Of a stretch of DNA of 64,000 bases, positions 27,845 to 37,620 are shown in pieces. Origin of the DNA: Pantoea phytobeneficialis (GTDB taxonomy: Bacteria > Pseudomonadota > Gammaproteobacteria > Enterobacterales > Enterobacteriaceae); the NCBI RefSeq assembly GCF_009728735.1, contig NZ_CP024636.1, forward strand, positions 334,322-398,321, read 5' to 3'. Within the stretch, counting starts at the first letter, position 1. Every line of letters begins with the position of its first letter. Both the position numbers and the translations under genes were made by a program. The notes under the pieces are model-generated. The model made no database searches. It was not told the origin of the DNA and saw only the letters and a list, made by a program, of their open reading frames with translations.

Positions 27845-28195
27845 ATGAACACTTCGGATTTACTGACATATTGCATGAGCAAGCCGGGCGCAGAGCAGAG
27901 TGTGCACAGTGACTGGAAAGCCACGCAGATCAAAAGCGAGGGGATTTTATTTGCGATGGTGCATGAGGTAAAAGGGCGTCCGGCGGTTTCGTTGAAAGCC
28001 ACCCCGGCACTGGCCGATTTATTGCGTGAAGAACATAGTGATGTGTTTCCCAGCGAGCATCTGAACAAGTCCCACTGGAGCACCCTGTGGCTGGACGGTT
28101 CGCTGAAAGATTCGCAGATTTACTACCTGGTGGATGCTTCCTGGCAACAGGCTGACGCCACACGCGCGGCGGGCGTCAGCCATGATGAGGATTAA
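27845..28195 (+). CDS. yjbR: MmcQ/YjbR-family protein
   Basis: Protein of 116 residues of the MmcQ/YjbR fold (double-wing, CyaY-like). Motifs: LLTYCMSKPGAEQSVHSDWK at the N-terminus and SKSHWSTLWLDGSL-type segment (KSHWSTLWLDGSLKDSQIYYL) in the C-terminal half. Function unknown; DNA binding is suggested from structure of E. coli YjbR. Its stop codon overlaps that of the convergent alcohol dehydrogenase by 4 bases, and it is almost certainly co-transcribed with yjbQ. Confidence 0.93.
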   Translation: MNTSDLLTYCMSKPGAEQSVHSDWKATQIKSEGILFAMVHEVKGRPAVSLKATPALADLLREEHSDVFPSEHLNKSHWSTLWLDGSLKDSQIYYLVDASWQQADATRAAGVSHDED

Positions 28196-29256
28196 GCGAC
28201 AGCTTCCTCACGCAGGGTGTTGATATCAATTACAAAACGGTATTTCACGTCGCTTTTCAGCATACGCTCATAGGCTTCGTTGATTTGGTTCATGGCGATC
28301 AGTTCGATATCGGAAGTGATACCGTGCTTGCCGCAGAAATCCAGCATTTCCTGGGTTTCAGCGATACCGCCAATCAGCGAGCCAGCGATGCTGCGACGTT
28401 TGAAGATCAGGTTAAACACCTGCGGTGCCGGGTGATCGTGCTCCGGTGCGCCCACCAGCGTCATGTTGCCATCGCGCTTCAGCAGGGCAATAAACGGGTT
28501 GAGATCGTGCTGCGCCGCCACGGTGTTCAGGATGAAGTCAAAGCTGTTGAGGTGCTGGGCCATCTGATCCGCGTCCTTCGAGATCACCACTTCGTCAGCG
28601 CCAAGGCGTTTGCCGTCTTCAATTTTTGACGGTGACGTGGTGAACAGCACCACATGTGCGCCCATAGCATGCGCCAGCTTCACACCCATATGACCGAGAC
28701 CACCAAGGCCGACGATACCGACTTTCTGGCCCGGACCCACGTTCCAGTGACGCAGCGGTGAGTAGGTGGTGATACCGGCACACAGCAGCGGTGCAACACC
28801 TGCCAGGTCGAGGTTTTCCGGTACACGCAGCACAAAGCTTTCATCCACAACCATGCTGGTGGAGTAGCCGCCATAGGTGATGGCTTTGGTTTCGCGATCT
28901 TCACCGTTGTAGGTGCCAACAAAACCGTTTTCACAGTACTGCTCCAGACCTTCCTGGCAGCTCGGACAGCTACGGCAGGAGTCGACCATACAGCCCACGC
29001 CGACCAGATCACCCACTTTGTATTTATGAGTGTGTGCGCCTACCGCCGTCACGCGGCCAACGATTTCATGGCCTGGTACGACCGGGAAAATGGTGTTTTT
29101 CCATTCGTTACGCGCAGTATGAAGGTCAGAGTGGCAGACGCCGCAGTACAACACTTCAATCTGCACATCATGAGCGCGCAGCTCGCGAGGCTTATAGTCG
29201 AACGGAGCGAGTTTAGATTTCGCGTCCTGTGCGGCATAGGCATGCGTAATATTCAT
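28192..29256 (-). CDS. Zinc alcohol dehydrogenase, YahK-like
   Basis: NADP-type cinnamyl-alcohol-dehydrogenase-class aldehyde reductase, 354 residues. Catalytic zinc ligands are C41 in CGVCHSD and H63 in PGHE; structural zinc cysteines are C94, C97, C100 and C108. The Rossmann motif GLGGLGHMGVKLAHAMGA is present, and the C-terminal NEAYERMLKSDVKYRFVID matches YahK. The start at 29256 has GGAG upstream and gives MNITHAYAAQ; an in-frame extension to 29340 is not conserved. E. coli has no homologue at this place (aphA lies nearby there). Broad substrate range is expected. Confidence 0.9.
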   Translation of the reverse strand: MNITHAYAAQDAKSKLAPFDYKPRELRAHDVQIEVLYCGVCHSDLHTARNEWKNTIFPVVPGHEIVGRVTAVGAHTHKYKVGDLVGVGCMVDSCRSCPSCQEGLEQYCENGFVGTYNGEDRETKAITYGGYSTSMVVDESFVLRVPENLDLAGVAPLLCAGITTYSPLRHWNVGPGQKVGIVGLGGLGHMGVKLAHAMGAHVVLFTTSPSKIEDGKRLGADEVVISKDADQMAQHLNSFDFILNTVAAQHDLNPFIALLKRDGNMTLVGAPEHDHPAPQVFNLIFKRRSIAGSLIGGIAETQEMLDFCGKHGITSDIELIAMNQINEAYERMLKSDVKYRFVIDINTLREEAVA

Positions 29257-29447
29257 GGTGTCTCCAGTTAAGATGTGTCGTGAGTTTTTGCGGGGATCCT
29301 CTCCGTAAACGGAAGGGATAAAGGCGCTTGAGTACGCCAAAAAGGAACTGTGTAAGGATAGTCACCTGATGGGAAAGCGTATATGCCTGAAGATGTCTGA
29401 TTCTTGCCTGTTTCTGCATTTCTCTGCGGAATCTGGCAGAAAGAATC

Positions 29448-29467
29448 AGGCCCGCAATCGCGGGCCT
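29448..29467 (-). terminator. Hairpin after uvrA
   Basis: AGGCCCGC and GCGGGCCT form an 8-bp stem with an AATC loop, 11 bases past the uvrA stop on the minus strand; a T-rich stretch follows on that strand. Confidence 0.75.
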
Positions 29468-29477
29468 GAGAGAGAAA

Positions 29478-32306
29478 TTACTTTTTTAACATTGGTTTAA
29501 GGAAGCGTGCCGTATGTGATTTTTCACATTCCGCCACGGTTTCTGGCGTACCTGCCACCAGGATTTCGCCGCCGCCGCTGCCGCCTTCGGGGCCGAGATC
29601 GACGATCCAGTCAGCCGTTTTGATCACGTCGAGGTTGTGCTCAATCACCACGATGGTATTGCCCTGATCGCGCAACTGATGCAGCACTTCCAGCAGTTGC
29701 TGGATATCAGCAAAGTGCAGGCCCGTAGTCGGCTCATCAAGGATGTACAACGTCTGGCCGGTACCGCGTTTCGACAGCTCACGCGCCAGCTTCACGCGCT
29801 GCGCTTCACCGCCGGACAGCGTGGTGGCAGACTGGCCGAGGCGGATATAGGACAAGCCCACGTCCATCAGGGTTTGCAGCTTACGCGCCAGCGCTGGCAC
29901 CGCATCAAAGAAGTCACGCGCTTCTTCGATGGTCATCTCCAGCACTTCATGGATGCTTTTGCCTTTGTATTTAATCTCCAGCGTTTCACGGTTATAACGT
30001 TTGCCTTTGCACTGATCGCAGGGGACGTAAATATCCGGCAGGAAGTGCATTTCAACCTTGATCACCCCATCGCCCTGGCAGGCTTCACAACGTCCACCAC
30101 GCACGTTAAAACTGAAGCGGCCCGGATTATAGCCACGCGAGCGCGACTCCGGCACACCGGCAAACAGTTCGCGCACCGGGGTGAAGATGCCGGTATAGGT
30201 CGCGGGGTTGGAACGCGGTGTACGACCGATCGGGCTTTGATCGATATCGATCACTTTGTCGAAATGTTCCAGACCGGCGATCTCGCGATAGGGTGCCGGT
30301 TCACCGCTGGTGGCACCGTTTAACTGGCGCTGAGCAATCGGGAACAGGGTATCGTTAATCAGTGTCGATTTACCGGAACCTGACACGCCAGTGATGCAGG
30401 TAAACAGACCGACCGGCACCGTCAGGGTCACGTCTTTCAGGTTGTTGCCGCGCGCCCCGGTCAACTTCAGCACCTTGGCGGGATCGCCTTTAACGCGTTC
30501 TTTCGGCACGGCAATTTCACGTTTGCCGCTCAGGTACTGGCCGGTAAGAGAATCTTCATGCGCCATGATGGCGTTGACGTCACCTTCCGCCACCACCTGG
30601 CCGCCATGCACCCCGGCGCCGGGGCCGATATCGATGATATGGTCGGCGGCACGAATCGCATCTTCATCGTGCTCCACCACAATCACCGTATTGCCGAGAT
30701 CACGCAGGTGAATCAGCGTACTCAGCAGACGTTCGTTGTCGCGCTGATGCAGACCAATCGACGGTTCATCCAGTACGTACATCACCCCCACCAGACCCGC
30801 ACCGATCTGGCTCGCCAGACGGATACGCTGTGCTTCACCGCCGGACAACGTCTCAGCAGAGCGCGACATGGAAAGATAATTCAGCCCGACGTTGACGAGG
30901 AAGCTCAGACGATCGCCAATCTCTTTCAGGACTTTTTCTGCAATTTTGGCGCGCTGGCCGCTCAGTTTGAGATCGCGGAAGAAATCCATTGCGTGGCCGA
31001 TGCTCATGTCAGAGATGGTCGGCAGGTTGGTGTTTTCCACAAAGACGTGGCGCGCTTCACGGCGCAGACGGGTGCCCTCACAGCTGGCGCAGGCGCGGTT
31101 GCTGATAAATTTCGCCAGCTCCTCGCGCACCGCATTGGATTCCGTCTCTTTATAGCGGCGCTCCATATTGTGCAGCACGCCTTCAAACGGATGGCGGCGC
31201 ACTGAGGTATCGCCACGGTCGTTGATGTATTTGAATTCGATGCTTTCTTTGCCAGAACCGTACAGAATCACCTGCTGTGCTTTGTCGCTCAGGCTGTTAA
31301 ACGGTGCTTCGACATCGAAATCCAGATGCTCAGACAGCGAACGCAGCATCTGGAAATAGTAGAAATTACGGCGATCCCAGCCGCGAATCGCACCACCCGC
31401 CAGCGACAGCTCCGGGTTTTGAACTACACGATCGGGATCGAAATATTGCTGCACACCGAGGCCGTCACAGGTTGGACAGGCACCCGCCGGGTTATTGAAC
31501 GAGAACAGGCGCGGTTCGAGTTCGCGCATGCTGTAGCCGCACACCGGGCAGGCAAAGTTGGCGGAGAACAGCATCTCTTCGGCGCTGTTGTCATCCATAT
31601 CAGCGACAATCGCCGTGCCACCGCTTAATTCCAACGCGGTTTCGAACGATTCGGCTAAACGTGTCGCGAGGTCGTCACGGACGCGGAAGCGGTCAATCAC
31701 CACCTCGATAGTATGCTTCTTCTGGAGTTCCAGCTTTGGCGGATCGGAGAGATCACAGACTTCACCATCGATACGGGCGCGGATATACCCCTGCGAGGCA
31801 AGGTTCTCCAGCGTTTTGGTGTGCTCGCCTTTACGATCCTTCACCACCGGAGCCAGCAACATCAGGCGACGGCCTTCTTCCTGTGCCAGCACCTGATCGA
31901 CCATCTGGCTAACGGTTTGCGCCGCCAGGGTGACGTCATGATCCGGGCAGCGCGGCTCGCCAACACGGGCAAACAGCAAACGCAGATAGTCGTGGATTTC
32001 GGTAATGGTGCCGACCGTCGAGCGCGGGTTATGGGACGTGGATTTTTGCTCAATAGAGATGGCGGGCGAGAGACCTTCGATATGGTCAACGTCCGGCTTC
32101 TCCATTAAGGAAAGAAACTGGCGCGCATAGGCAGAGAGCGACTCCACATAGCGACGCTGACCTTCCGCGTACAGCGTATCAAACGCCAGAGAGGATTTAC
32201 CGGAGCCTGACAGGCCGGTAACCACAATGAGTTTGTCGCGAGGGATGATCAGGTTGATGTTTTTCAAATTATGGGTGCGGGCACCACGAACTTCGATCTT
32301 ATCCAT
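29478..32306 (-). CDS. uvrA: Excinuclease ABC subunit A
   Basis: ATPase of nucleotide-excision repair that finds DNA damage and loads UvrB. The 942-residue protein has two ABC modules: Walker [10 protein letters not shown] near residue 31-39 and GVSGSGKST near 640, and two ABC signatures ([18 protein letters not shown] and [18 protein letters not shown]). Zinc-binding CPVC/CPTC and [16 protein letters not shown] motifs are present. An SOS box lies in the spacer shared with divergent ssb. Length and order match E. coli. Confidence 0.98.
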   Translation of the reverse strand: MDKIEVRGARTHNLKNINLIIPRDKLIVVTGLSGSGKSSLAFDTLYAEGQRRYVESLSAYARQFLSLMEKPDVDHIEGLSPAISIEQKSTSHNPRSTVGTITEIHDYLRLLFARVGEPRCPDHDVTLAAQTVSQMVDQVLAQEEGRRLMLLAPVVKDRKGEHTKTLENLASQGYIRARIDGEVCDLSDPPKLELQKKHTIEVVIDRFRVRDDLATRLAESFETALELSGGTAIVADMDDNSAEEMLFSANFACPVCGYSMRELEPRLFSFNNPAGACPTCDGLGVQQYFDPDRVVQNPELSLAGGAIRGWDRRNFYYFQMLRSLSEHLDFDVEAPFNSLSDKAQQVILYGSGKESIEFKYINDRGDTSVRRHPFEGVLHNMERRYKETESNAVREELAKFISNRACASCEGTRLRREARHVFVENTNLPTISDMSIGHAMDFFRDLKLSGQRAKIAEKVLKEIGDRLSFLVNVGLNYLSMSRSAETLSGGEAQRIRLASQIGAGLVGVMYVLDEPSIGLHQRDNERLLSTLIHLRDLGNTVIVVEHDEDAIRAADHIIDIGPGAGVHGGQVVAEGDVNAIMAHEDSLTGQYLSGKREIAVPKERVKGDPAKVLKLTGARGNNLKDVTLTVPVGLFTCITGVSGSGKSTLINDTLFPIAQRQLNGATSGEPAPYREIAGLEHFDKVIDIDQSPIGRTPRSNPATYTGIFTPVRELFAGVPESRSRGYNPGRFSFNVRGGRCEACQGDGVIKVEMHFLPDIYVPCDQCKGKRYNRETLEIKYKGKSIHEVLEMTIEEARDFFDAVPALARKLQTLMDVGLSYIRLGQSATTLSGGEAQRVKLARELSKRGTGQTLYILDEPTTGLHFADIQQLLEVLHQLRDQGNTIVVIEHNLDVIKTADWIVDLGPEGGSGGGEILVAGTPETVAECEKSHTARFLKPMLKK

Positions 32307-32388
32307 TCACCTTTCCCGGATTAGCAGCACTCGCCGCGCCTTGCCGACGGCGGCCAGAAGAAACGCGTATTATGGCATAAAAAATAAA

Positions 32389-32404
32389 CTGAATAAATAT
32401 CCAG
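32389..32404. promoter_or_regulatory. SOS box between uvrA and ssb
   Basis: CTGAATAAATATCCAG keeps the CTG-N10-CAG core inside aactg...cagta. It departs from consensus at one base in each half (A and C). It is 83 bp before the uvrA start and 117 bp before ssb, the same place as the uvrA LexA site in E. coli. Confidence 0.7.
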
Positions 32405-32520
32405 TATTTTGTGTTTTGATTGTGTATTCTGGAAGCCAGCTCGAAAGTGGGAACCGCGATCCAGACGTGCTAGAATTGATCGTTTAGTATTGACGCATTA
32501 ACTCATCGGGAGACAGCAAC

Positions 32521-33060
32521 ATGGCCAGTCGTGGCGTTAACAAAGTGATTCTTGTCGGGAATCTGGGTCAGGATCCGGAAGTACGTTATATGCCAAATGG
32601 TGGCGCAGTTGCCAACATTACGCTGGCTACGTCAGAAAGCTGGCGTGACAAACAAACCGGTGAAAACAAAGAGATCACCGAATGGCACCGCGTAGTGCTG
32701 TTTGGCAAACTGGCGGAAGTGGCCGGTGAATACCTGCGTAAAGGTTCACAGGTCTACATTGAAGGCCAGCTGCGCACCCGTAAATGGCAGGACCAGGGCG
32801 GCCAGGATCGTTACACCACCGAGATCGTGGTAAACGTGGGCGGCACCATGCAGATGCTGGGTGGTCGTCAGCAGGGCGCCAGCACCGGCGGAGCACCGAT
32901 GGGCGGCCAGAGTGGCGGCAACAACAACGGTTGGGGTCAACCACAGCAGCCGCAGGGCGGCAACCAGTTCAGCGGCGGCGCGCAACAGCGTCCACAGCAG
33001 CAGAGCGCACCAGCGAACAACGAACCGCCGATGGATTTTGACGACGATATTCCGTTCTAA
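32521..33060 (+). CDS. ssb: Single-stranded DNA-binding protein
   Basis: Tetrameric protein that coats single-stranded DNA in replication, recombination and repair. The 179-residue protein has the OB fold in residues 1-112 ([20 protein letters not shown] at the start), a flexible Gly/Gln/Pro-rich linker from about 115 to 168, and the acidic C-terminal tip MDFDDDIPF that binds partner proteins. A terminator follows directly. Confidence 0.98.
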   Translation: MASRGVNKVILVGNLGQDPEVRYMPNGGAVANITLATSESWRDKQTGENKEITEWHRVVLFGKLAEVAGEYLRKGSQVYIEGQLRTRKWQDQGGQDRYTTEIVVNVGGTMQMLGGRQQGASTGGAPMGGQSGGNNNGWGQPQQPQGGNQFSGGAQQRPQQQSAPANNEPPMDFDDDIPF

Positions 33061-33090
33061 GATCGGAACACATTCAGACAGATTTTCGAA

Positions 33091-33115
33091 AGAGGCCGCA
33101 GGGCCTCTTTTTTAT
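33091..33115 (+). terminator. Intrinsic terminator of ssb
   Basis: AGAGGCC (33091-33097) and GGCCTCT (33102-33108) with a GCAG loop, followed by a T-run. Confidence 0.93.
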
Positions 33116-33141
33116 TTCATGCATTGCCGTGCCAAGGACAT

Positions 33142-34527
33142 TCAGTTGGCCGCTATCTTCTGATGCTGTGCTTCTGTGTTGCTCTTTTTTCTTAACCGAT
33201 AGCTGACGGCCAGCACCAGCAGCCAAACGGGGATCAGCCAGACTGAAATCTCGATGCCAGGCGTCATAAACATAATCACCAGAATTCCGGCCAGGAACAG
33301 CAGACACAGGATATTGGTCAGTGGGTAGCCCAGGCTGGGGAAATGGGTTTCCTGTTTGGTGATACGTATGGCGCGGCGGAATTTCAGATGGGTGATACTG
33401 ATCATCGCCCAGTTGATGACGAGTGCAGAGACCACCAGCGACATCAGCAGCTCGAAGGCTTTGCCCGGCATGAGGTAGTTAAGCAGCACACACAACGCAG
33501 TAACCAGCGCTGAGACGCTGAGGGCGTTAAAAGGAATACCGCGCCGATTAACTTTTAACAATGAGGCGGGAGCGTTCCCCTGTTTCGCCAGACCAAACAA
33601 CATGCGGCTGTTGCTGAACACACAGCTGTTATAAACGGAAAGCGCAGCAGAAAGCACGACGGCGTTGAGCAACGTCGCGACCAGATTACTGTCAAGTGCG
33701 TGGAAAATCAGGACGAACGGGCTACCCCCTTCCACCACTTTCTGCCACGGGTAGAGCGACAACAACACCGCCAGCGCGCCAACATAGAACAGCAGGATGC
33801 GATAGATAACCTGGTTTGTGGCTTTCGGAATGCTTTTCTGCGGATTGTCGGCCTCGGCGGCAGTAATGCCGATCAGCTCCAGACCACCGAATGAGAACAT
33901 GATTACGGCCATTGCCATCACCAGTCCCTTGATTCCGTTAGGGAAGAACCCTCCATGCTGCCACAGATTTGCGACGCTCGCCTCGGGACCTCCGTGTCCG
34001 CTGGCGAGCAGCCAGGCACCAAAACCGATCATACCGACAATCGCCGCGACTTTGATGATTGAAAACCAGAATTCGACCTCGCCATAAATTTTCACGTTGG
34101 CCATATTGATGGCATTGATCACGACAAAGAACACCCCGGCGGACACCCAGGTCGGGATTTCCGGCCACCAGTATTGGACGTAAATACCGACCGCGGTCAG
34201 CTCTGCCATGCTGACCAGTACGTAAAGCACCCAATAATTCCATCCCGCTACGAAGCCCGCAAAATTGCCCCAGTATTGGTTGGCAAAATGGCTAAACGAG
34301 CCAGCAACCGGTTCGTGAACCACCATCTCGCCGAGCTGGCGCATAATAAAGAAGGCGATCACGCCAGCAATCGCATAGCCCAGCAGGACCGACGGACCTG
34401 CCATTTTTATGGTTTGCGCAATGCCAAGAAACAGCCCGGTACCGATTGCGCCTCCCAGCGCAATCAGTTGAATATGGCGATTTTTCAAGCCTCTGTGCAG
34501 CTGACTTTCTGACTGATGGTTGCCCAT
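33142..34527 (-). CDS. AroP/PheP-like aromatic amino acid permease
   Basis: Inner-membrane amino-acid/proton symporter of 461 residues, twelve membrane segments, APC superfamily. The N-terminal LKNRHIQLIALGGAIGTGLF, FSFGGLELIGITAAEADNPQ and ALSVYNSCVFSNSRMLFGLA are shared by AroP and PheP; the C-terminal part (VIMFMTPGIEISVWLIPVWL) is nearer AroP. The start at 34527 has GGGAG upstream; a TTG at 34548 would add seven residues. It opens the accessory block inserted between ssb and yjcB. Substrates are probably phenylalanine, tyrosine or tryptophan; no TyrR box was found. Confidence 0.87.
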   Translation of the reverse strand: MGNHQSESQLHRGLKNRHIQLIALGGAIGTGLFLGIAQTIKMAGPSVLLGYAIAGVIAFFIMRQLGEMVVHEPVAGSFSHFANQYWGNFAGFVAGWNYWVLYVLVSMAELTAVGIYVQYWWPEIPTWVSAGVFFVVINAINMANVKIYGEVEFWFSIIKVAAIVGMIGFGAWLLASGHGGPEASVANLWQHGGFFPNGIKGLVMAMAVIMFSFGGLELIGITAAEADNPQKSIPKATNQVIYRILLFYVGALAVLLSLYPWQKVVEGGSPFVLIFHALDSNLVATLLNAVVLSAALSVYNSCVFSNSRMLFGLAKQGNAPASLLKVNRRGIPFNALSVSALVTALCVLLNYLMPGKAFELLMSLVVSALVINWAMISITHLKFRRAIRITKQETHFPSLGYPLTNILCLLFLAGILVIMFMTPGIEISVWLIPVWLLVLAVSYRLRKKSNTEAQHQKIAAN

Positions 34528-34918
34528 GTCTACTCCCGCAGGTATCAATATTTATCTACATGGGATTAGCAATTCCTGGGCCAGTGGGGGGATGCTTTTC
34601 GGAAAGTGATACTTAACGTCATGATAAAAAAGAATAATTATTTTATGGGTAAATTCACGGTCCGTGCATTAATTGCGCAAAAATTAATTGATTTGTGCTT
34701 TTTAGAGTAAATCTGTGCAAGAAGTGAGCGTTAAGCGTCTTTTTTATGACTGACGTGAACCAAAAAGGTGCATGGTGGCGTGCAAGTTAGCTCCCCGGAT
34801 TGAATGCTGGCTTTAACCTTTTGCCACATTCCTCCCGGCGTGGCACAAAAAGCCGTTCATCCCCACGGCGGCTTCGCCATCCTGTCAGGCCTAACACAAT
34901 GGCGCAGAAGGAGCGTGA
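34528..34918. other. Divergent intergenic region, no gene seen
   Basis: About 390 bp separating the permease from the yellow/MRJP-type gene. The middle (34620-34780) is AT-rich and should hold both promoters. I recognise no operator, hairpin or small gene with confidence here. Confidence 0.5.
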
Positions 34919-36058
34919 GTGAACCTCAATCGCCGTACATTTTTGCTGGCGCTGGGCGCGCTGGGCGCGCTGGGCGTAGCGCGCAATGTTCAGGCTTTTA
35001 CGGCTGAAGATCCCTTGCCACTGGAGCGGGTGGTCGTTTCGCCGTGGATGGCGAATCAGGTGGCGTTAACCCGCGGTAATCTGCTGTTTCTTGGCCTGCC
35101 ACGCTATGCCAAAGATAAACCGACACCTTCCCTGGCGCGACGCGAGACGGATGGCAGTTTGCGACCTTTCCCTGGCAATGGCTGGAATGAGTGGCAGCCG
35201 GGTAAAGATGGGCGCAATGCGTTTGTTTACCTTAACTCGGTACATATTTTTGCTGATGATACGGTGTGGTGTGTTGATCAGGGGTCGCTCAGTGCCGGTG
35301 TTTTTTCAGCAAAAGATGCGGTGCCACAACCCGGCGCGCAAAAGTTGGTGCAGTTGGATGCACATAGCGGCGAAATCCTGCAAATTCTGCGGTTTGACGA
35401 ACGCATCCTGCCGCCAGGCGCGCAGATGAACGACCTGCGTTTTCACGGCAACGCGTTGTACATTACCGATTCCGGTCTGGGTGGCATCATTGTACACGAC
35501 ATGGTCAGTGGCAAAACGCTGCGTCGTTTGTCGGCTACCCCGGTGGTGAAGGCGTCGGATAAAGCGCCACCGGCGATGTTGTCTGGCATCAAAGGCAGCA
35601 AAACCTTCCATCCGCCCAATAGCGATATGATTGAAATCACCGCCGACGGTAACTGGCTTTACTGGGCGGCACCAACCGGGCCGCTTTATCGCGTGGAAAC
35701 CCGTTGGCTGCAAAGTGATCTGCCTGATGAAGACATCCTGCCCCATGTTGAGCAGGTGTATGACAACAACTTCTCGGGGGGCTGCTGCATGGATTCGGCG
35801 GGCAATGTGTACTTCTCGGAAACCGTTACCCACAACATTCGGGTGTTGGCACCGTCCGGTGAAACGCGCGTCATTGCCAGTGATGTGCGGTTGTTACGGC
35901 CAGACGGCACGTTTATCAGCGCCGATCGTCAGCTTTATATTCCGGTTAAACAGCCGCTGGCAGCGCAACCGGGCGCGGCTGCGCATTTTGCCATTTATAA
36001 GCTGGCGTTGCCCGATCAGTTTCAGGGCCTCAACCTGGGCGGCCCGATTACGGGTTAA
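34919..36058 (+). CDS. Tat-exported yellow/major-royal-jelly-family protein
   Basis: Secreted protein of 379 residues. A twin-arginine signal (NRRTFLLALGALGALGVARN) ends near residue 27 (VQA-F). The remaining sequence has the six-bladed propeller character of the MRJP/yellow and SMP-30-like group: MNDLRFHGNALYITDSGLGG, NFSGGCCMDSAGNVYFSET and a C-terminal RLLRPDGTFISADRQLYIPV. GTG start at 34919 with AAGGAG 5 bases upstream. Insect relatives bind or convert dopamine-type compounds; in bacteria the role is unknown. Its end overlaps the convergent hydrolase gene by 11 bp. Confidence 0.82.
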   Translation: MNLNRRTFLLALGALGALGVARNVQAFTAEDPLPLERVVVSPWMANQVALTRGNLLFLGLPRYAKDKPTPSLARRETDGSLRPFPGNGWNEWQPGKDGRNAFVYLNSVHIFADDTVWCVDQGSLSAGVFSAKDAVPQPGAQKLVQLDAHSGEILQILRFDERILPPGAQMNDLRFHGNALYITDSGLGGIIVHDMVSGKTLRRLSATPVVKASDKAPPAMLSGIKGSKTFHPPNSDMIEITADGNWLYWAAPTGPLYRVETRWLQSDLPDEDILPHVEQVYDNNFSGGCCMDSAGNVYFSETVTHNIRVLAPSGETRVIASDVRLLRPDGTFISADRQLYIPVKQPLAAQPGAAAHFAIYKLALPDQFQGLNLGGPITG

Positions 36059-36587
36059 CCGTCTCTGGCTGCCAGATAGCCAGCAGCTCTGCGGTCGGTC
36101 GTACCTGCACCGGGTTGCCCGGCAGGATCAGATCGGCCCAGACTTCATTATGTTGGTTGATCAGTTGCTGCGCGGTTGCCCAGGTACGATCGGCTGTGGT
36201 GTGCGCGTCGGCGGCGACGGTGATGCGATAACCCAGGCTGGCACCCACTTTGAGGGTGGTATCGACGCAATAATCAGTCGCACAACCACAGATGACAAAA
36301 GACGAAATGTCTTGCTGTTCCAGCTGCGCCGCCAGCTCGGTCTGCCAGAAGCCGTCACAGGCAGTTTTATTGACGTAAAGGGCGTGAGCCGGTTGGTGTA
36401 GCTCAGGCACAATCTGCCAGGCTTCGCTGTTCAGCTCCAGACCCGGACCGACGTGCTGGATAAAAATGACCTGATCAGCGGCGGCAATGAGCTGATTAAT
36501 CCGCGCGCAACGTCCTGCCCGATCGAAACGCGGCGTTGCCAGCACCCCGTTTTGCATGTCCACCACCATCACTACCTTGCTTCCCAT
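36048..36587 (-). CDS. Isochorismatase-family cysteine hydrolase
   Basis: Cytoplasmic hydrolase of 179 residues. The catalytic triad is visible: D10 in VVDMQNGV, K74 in VNKTACDGF and C107 in CATDYCVDT, with the cis-peptide region GCATD. This superfamily includes isochorismatases, nicotinamidases and ureidohydrolases; the short length and lack of an aryl-carrier domain exclude the siderophore enzyme EntB. AGGAGGCGATC precedes the ATG, a very strong ribosome site. It is divergent from the AraC regulator gene (129 bp between). Substrate unknown. Confidence 0.88.
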   Translation of the reverse strand: MGSKVVMVVDMQNGVLATPRFDRAGRCARINQLIAAADQVIFIQHVGPGLELNSEAWQIVPELHQPAHALYVNKTACDGFWQTELAAQLEQQDISSFVICGCATDYCVDTTLKVGASLGYRITVAADAHTTADRTWATAQQLINQHNEVWADLILPGNPVQVRPTAELLAIWQPETVNP

Positions 36588-36716
36588 GATCGCCTCCTTT
36601 TATATGCCTGGGCGTCAGTGTCGCGCTGAACTTCCTCACAGGCAAAACAAATCTGTTTTGCATTTTGCCCGTCTTACGGGGCATGCTGGTGATCTTCTTT
36701 ACGATGGAGGTGTGTC

Positions 36717-37547
36717 GTGTCAGTGGTTCCTGCAATCTTCCCGTGCGAGCGTGACCGCGCGCAATTCCAGCAATTTTCCGAGCTGCCGGGCATTGAATTG
36801 TATCAGGCGCATATCTCCCGTTATGCCTTTGAGCCGCACACCCATGAAGCGTTTGGCATTGGCACCATTGAGTCGGGTGCACAACGCTTCCGCTATCGTG
36901 GCACGCACTACACCGCACCCGAGCATTCGTTGGTGATGATGAATCCGGATGAGCTACACACCGGCGAATCCGCCTGTGAAGAGGGCTGGCGTTACCGCAT
37001 GATTTACATCCATCCGGATGAGATGGACAGGCTGACCGGCGATCGCAACTGGTGGTTCAGTGAAGCGCTGCGCACCGATGCTCGTCTGGCACAGCCGTTT
37101 TCGCTGCGGCTGGCGGCTTTGTGGCAGGCTGAAACCGCGCTGGAACGCGAGGGATTGTTGGTGGAATTGCTGGAGTTGATGCGTCCATTGGCGCATCGCG
37201 GGCAATCCCGACCGGTGGAAGGAGCGCACCGTTTTGATTCGGTGAAAACGTATCTGCGAGAAAATCTCGCTGAACCGGTCAGGCTGGATGAACTGGCCGC
37301 GCTGGCGGGGTTGTCGCCGTGGCATTTTCTACGCAGTTTCCGCCAGCAGTTTCATGTCACACCACATCAGATGTTGATGGCATTCCGGCTTTATGACGCC
37401 AAGTTGCGGCTGGCACAAGGCGAAAGTGCGGCCTCGGTTGCAGCAGCCGTTGGCTTAACCGATCAGGCACATCTGACGCGTGCCTTTGCGCATCGCTATG
37501 GCATCACCCCTGGCCGTTATCAAAAACAGGTCTGGCCCGCACGCTAA
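36717..37547 (+). CDS. AraC-family transcriptional regulator
   Basis: Regulator of 276 residues. The N-terminal half is a cupin-like ligand-binding domain (RYAFEPHTHEAFGIGTIESG, YTAPEHSLVMMNPDELHTG), and two helix-turn-helix motifs lie in the last 100 residues (LDELAALAGLSPWHFLRSFR and VAAAVGLTDQAHLTRAFAHR). GTG start at 36717 follows GGAGG. It lies 73 bp upstream of an EamA exporter on the same strand and divergent from the isochorismatase-type gene, so it probably controls one or both. Confidence 0.9.
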   Translation: MSVVPAIFPCERDRAQFQQFSELPGIELYQAHISRYAFEPHTHEAFGIGTIESGAQRFRYRGTHYTAPEHSLVMMNPDELHTGESACEEGWRYRMIYIHPDEMDRLTGDRNWWFSEALRTDARLAQPFSLRLAALWQAETALEREGLLVELLELMRPLAHRGQSRPVEGAHRFDSVKTYLRENLAEPVRLDELAALAGLSPWHFLRSFRQQFHVTPHQMLMAFRLYDAKLRLAQGESAASVAAAVGLTDQAHLTRAFAHRYGITPGRYQKQVWPAR

Positions 37548-37620
37548 CCGCAATCTGCTACAAGCTTTTGCTGCTGCGTTCCGCCACACTGCGCCGGAAT
37601 ATCTTAATCAGGAAAAGATT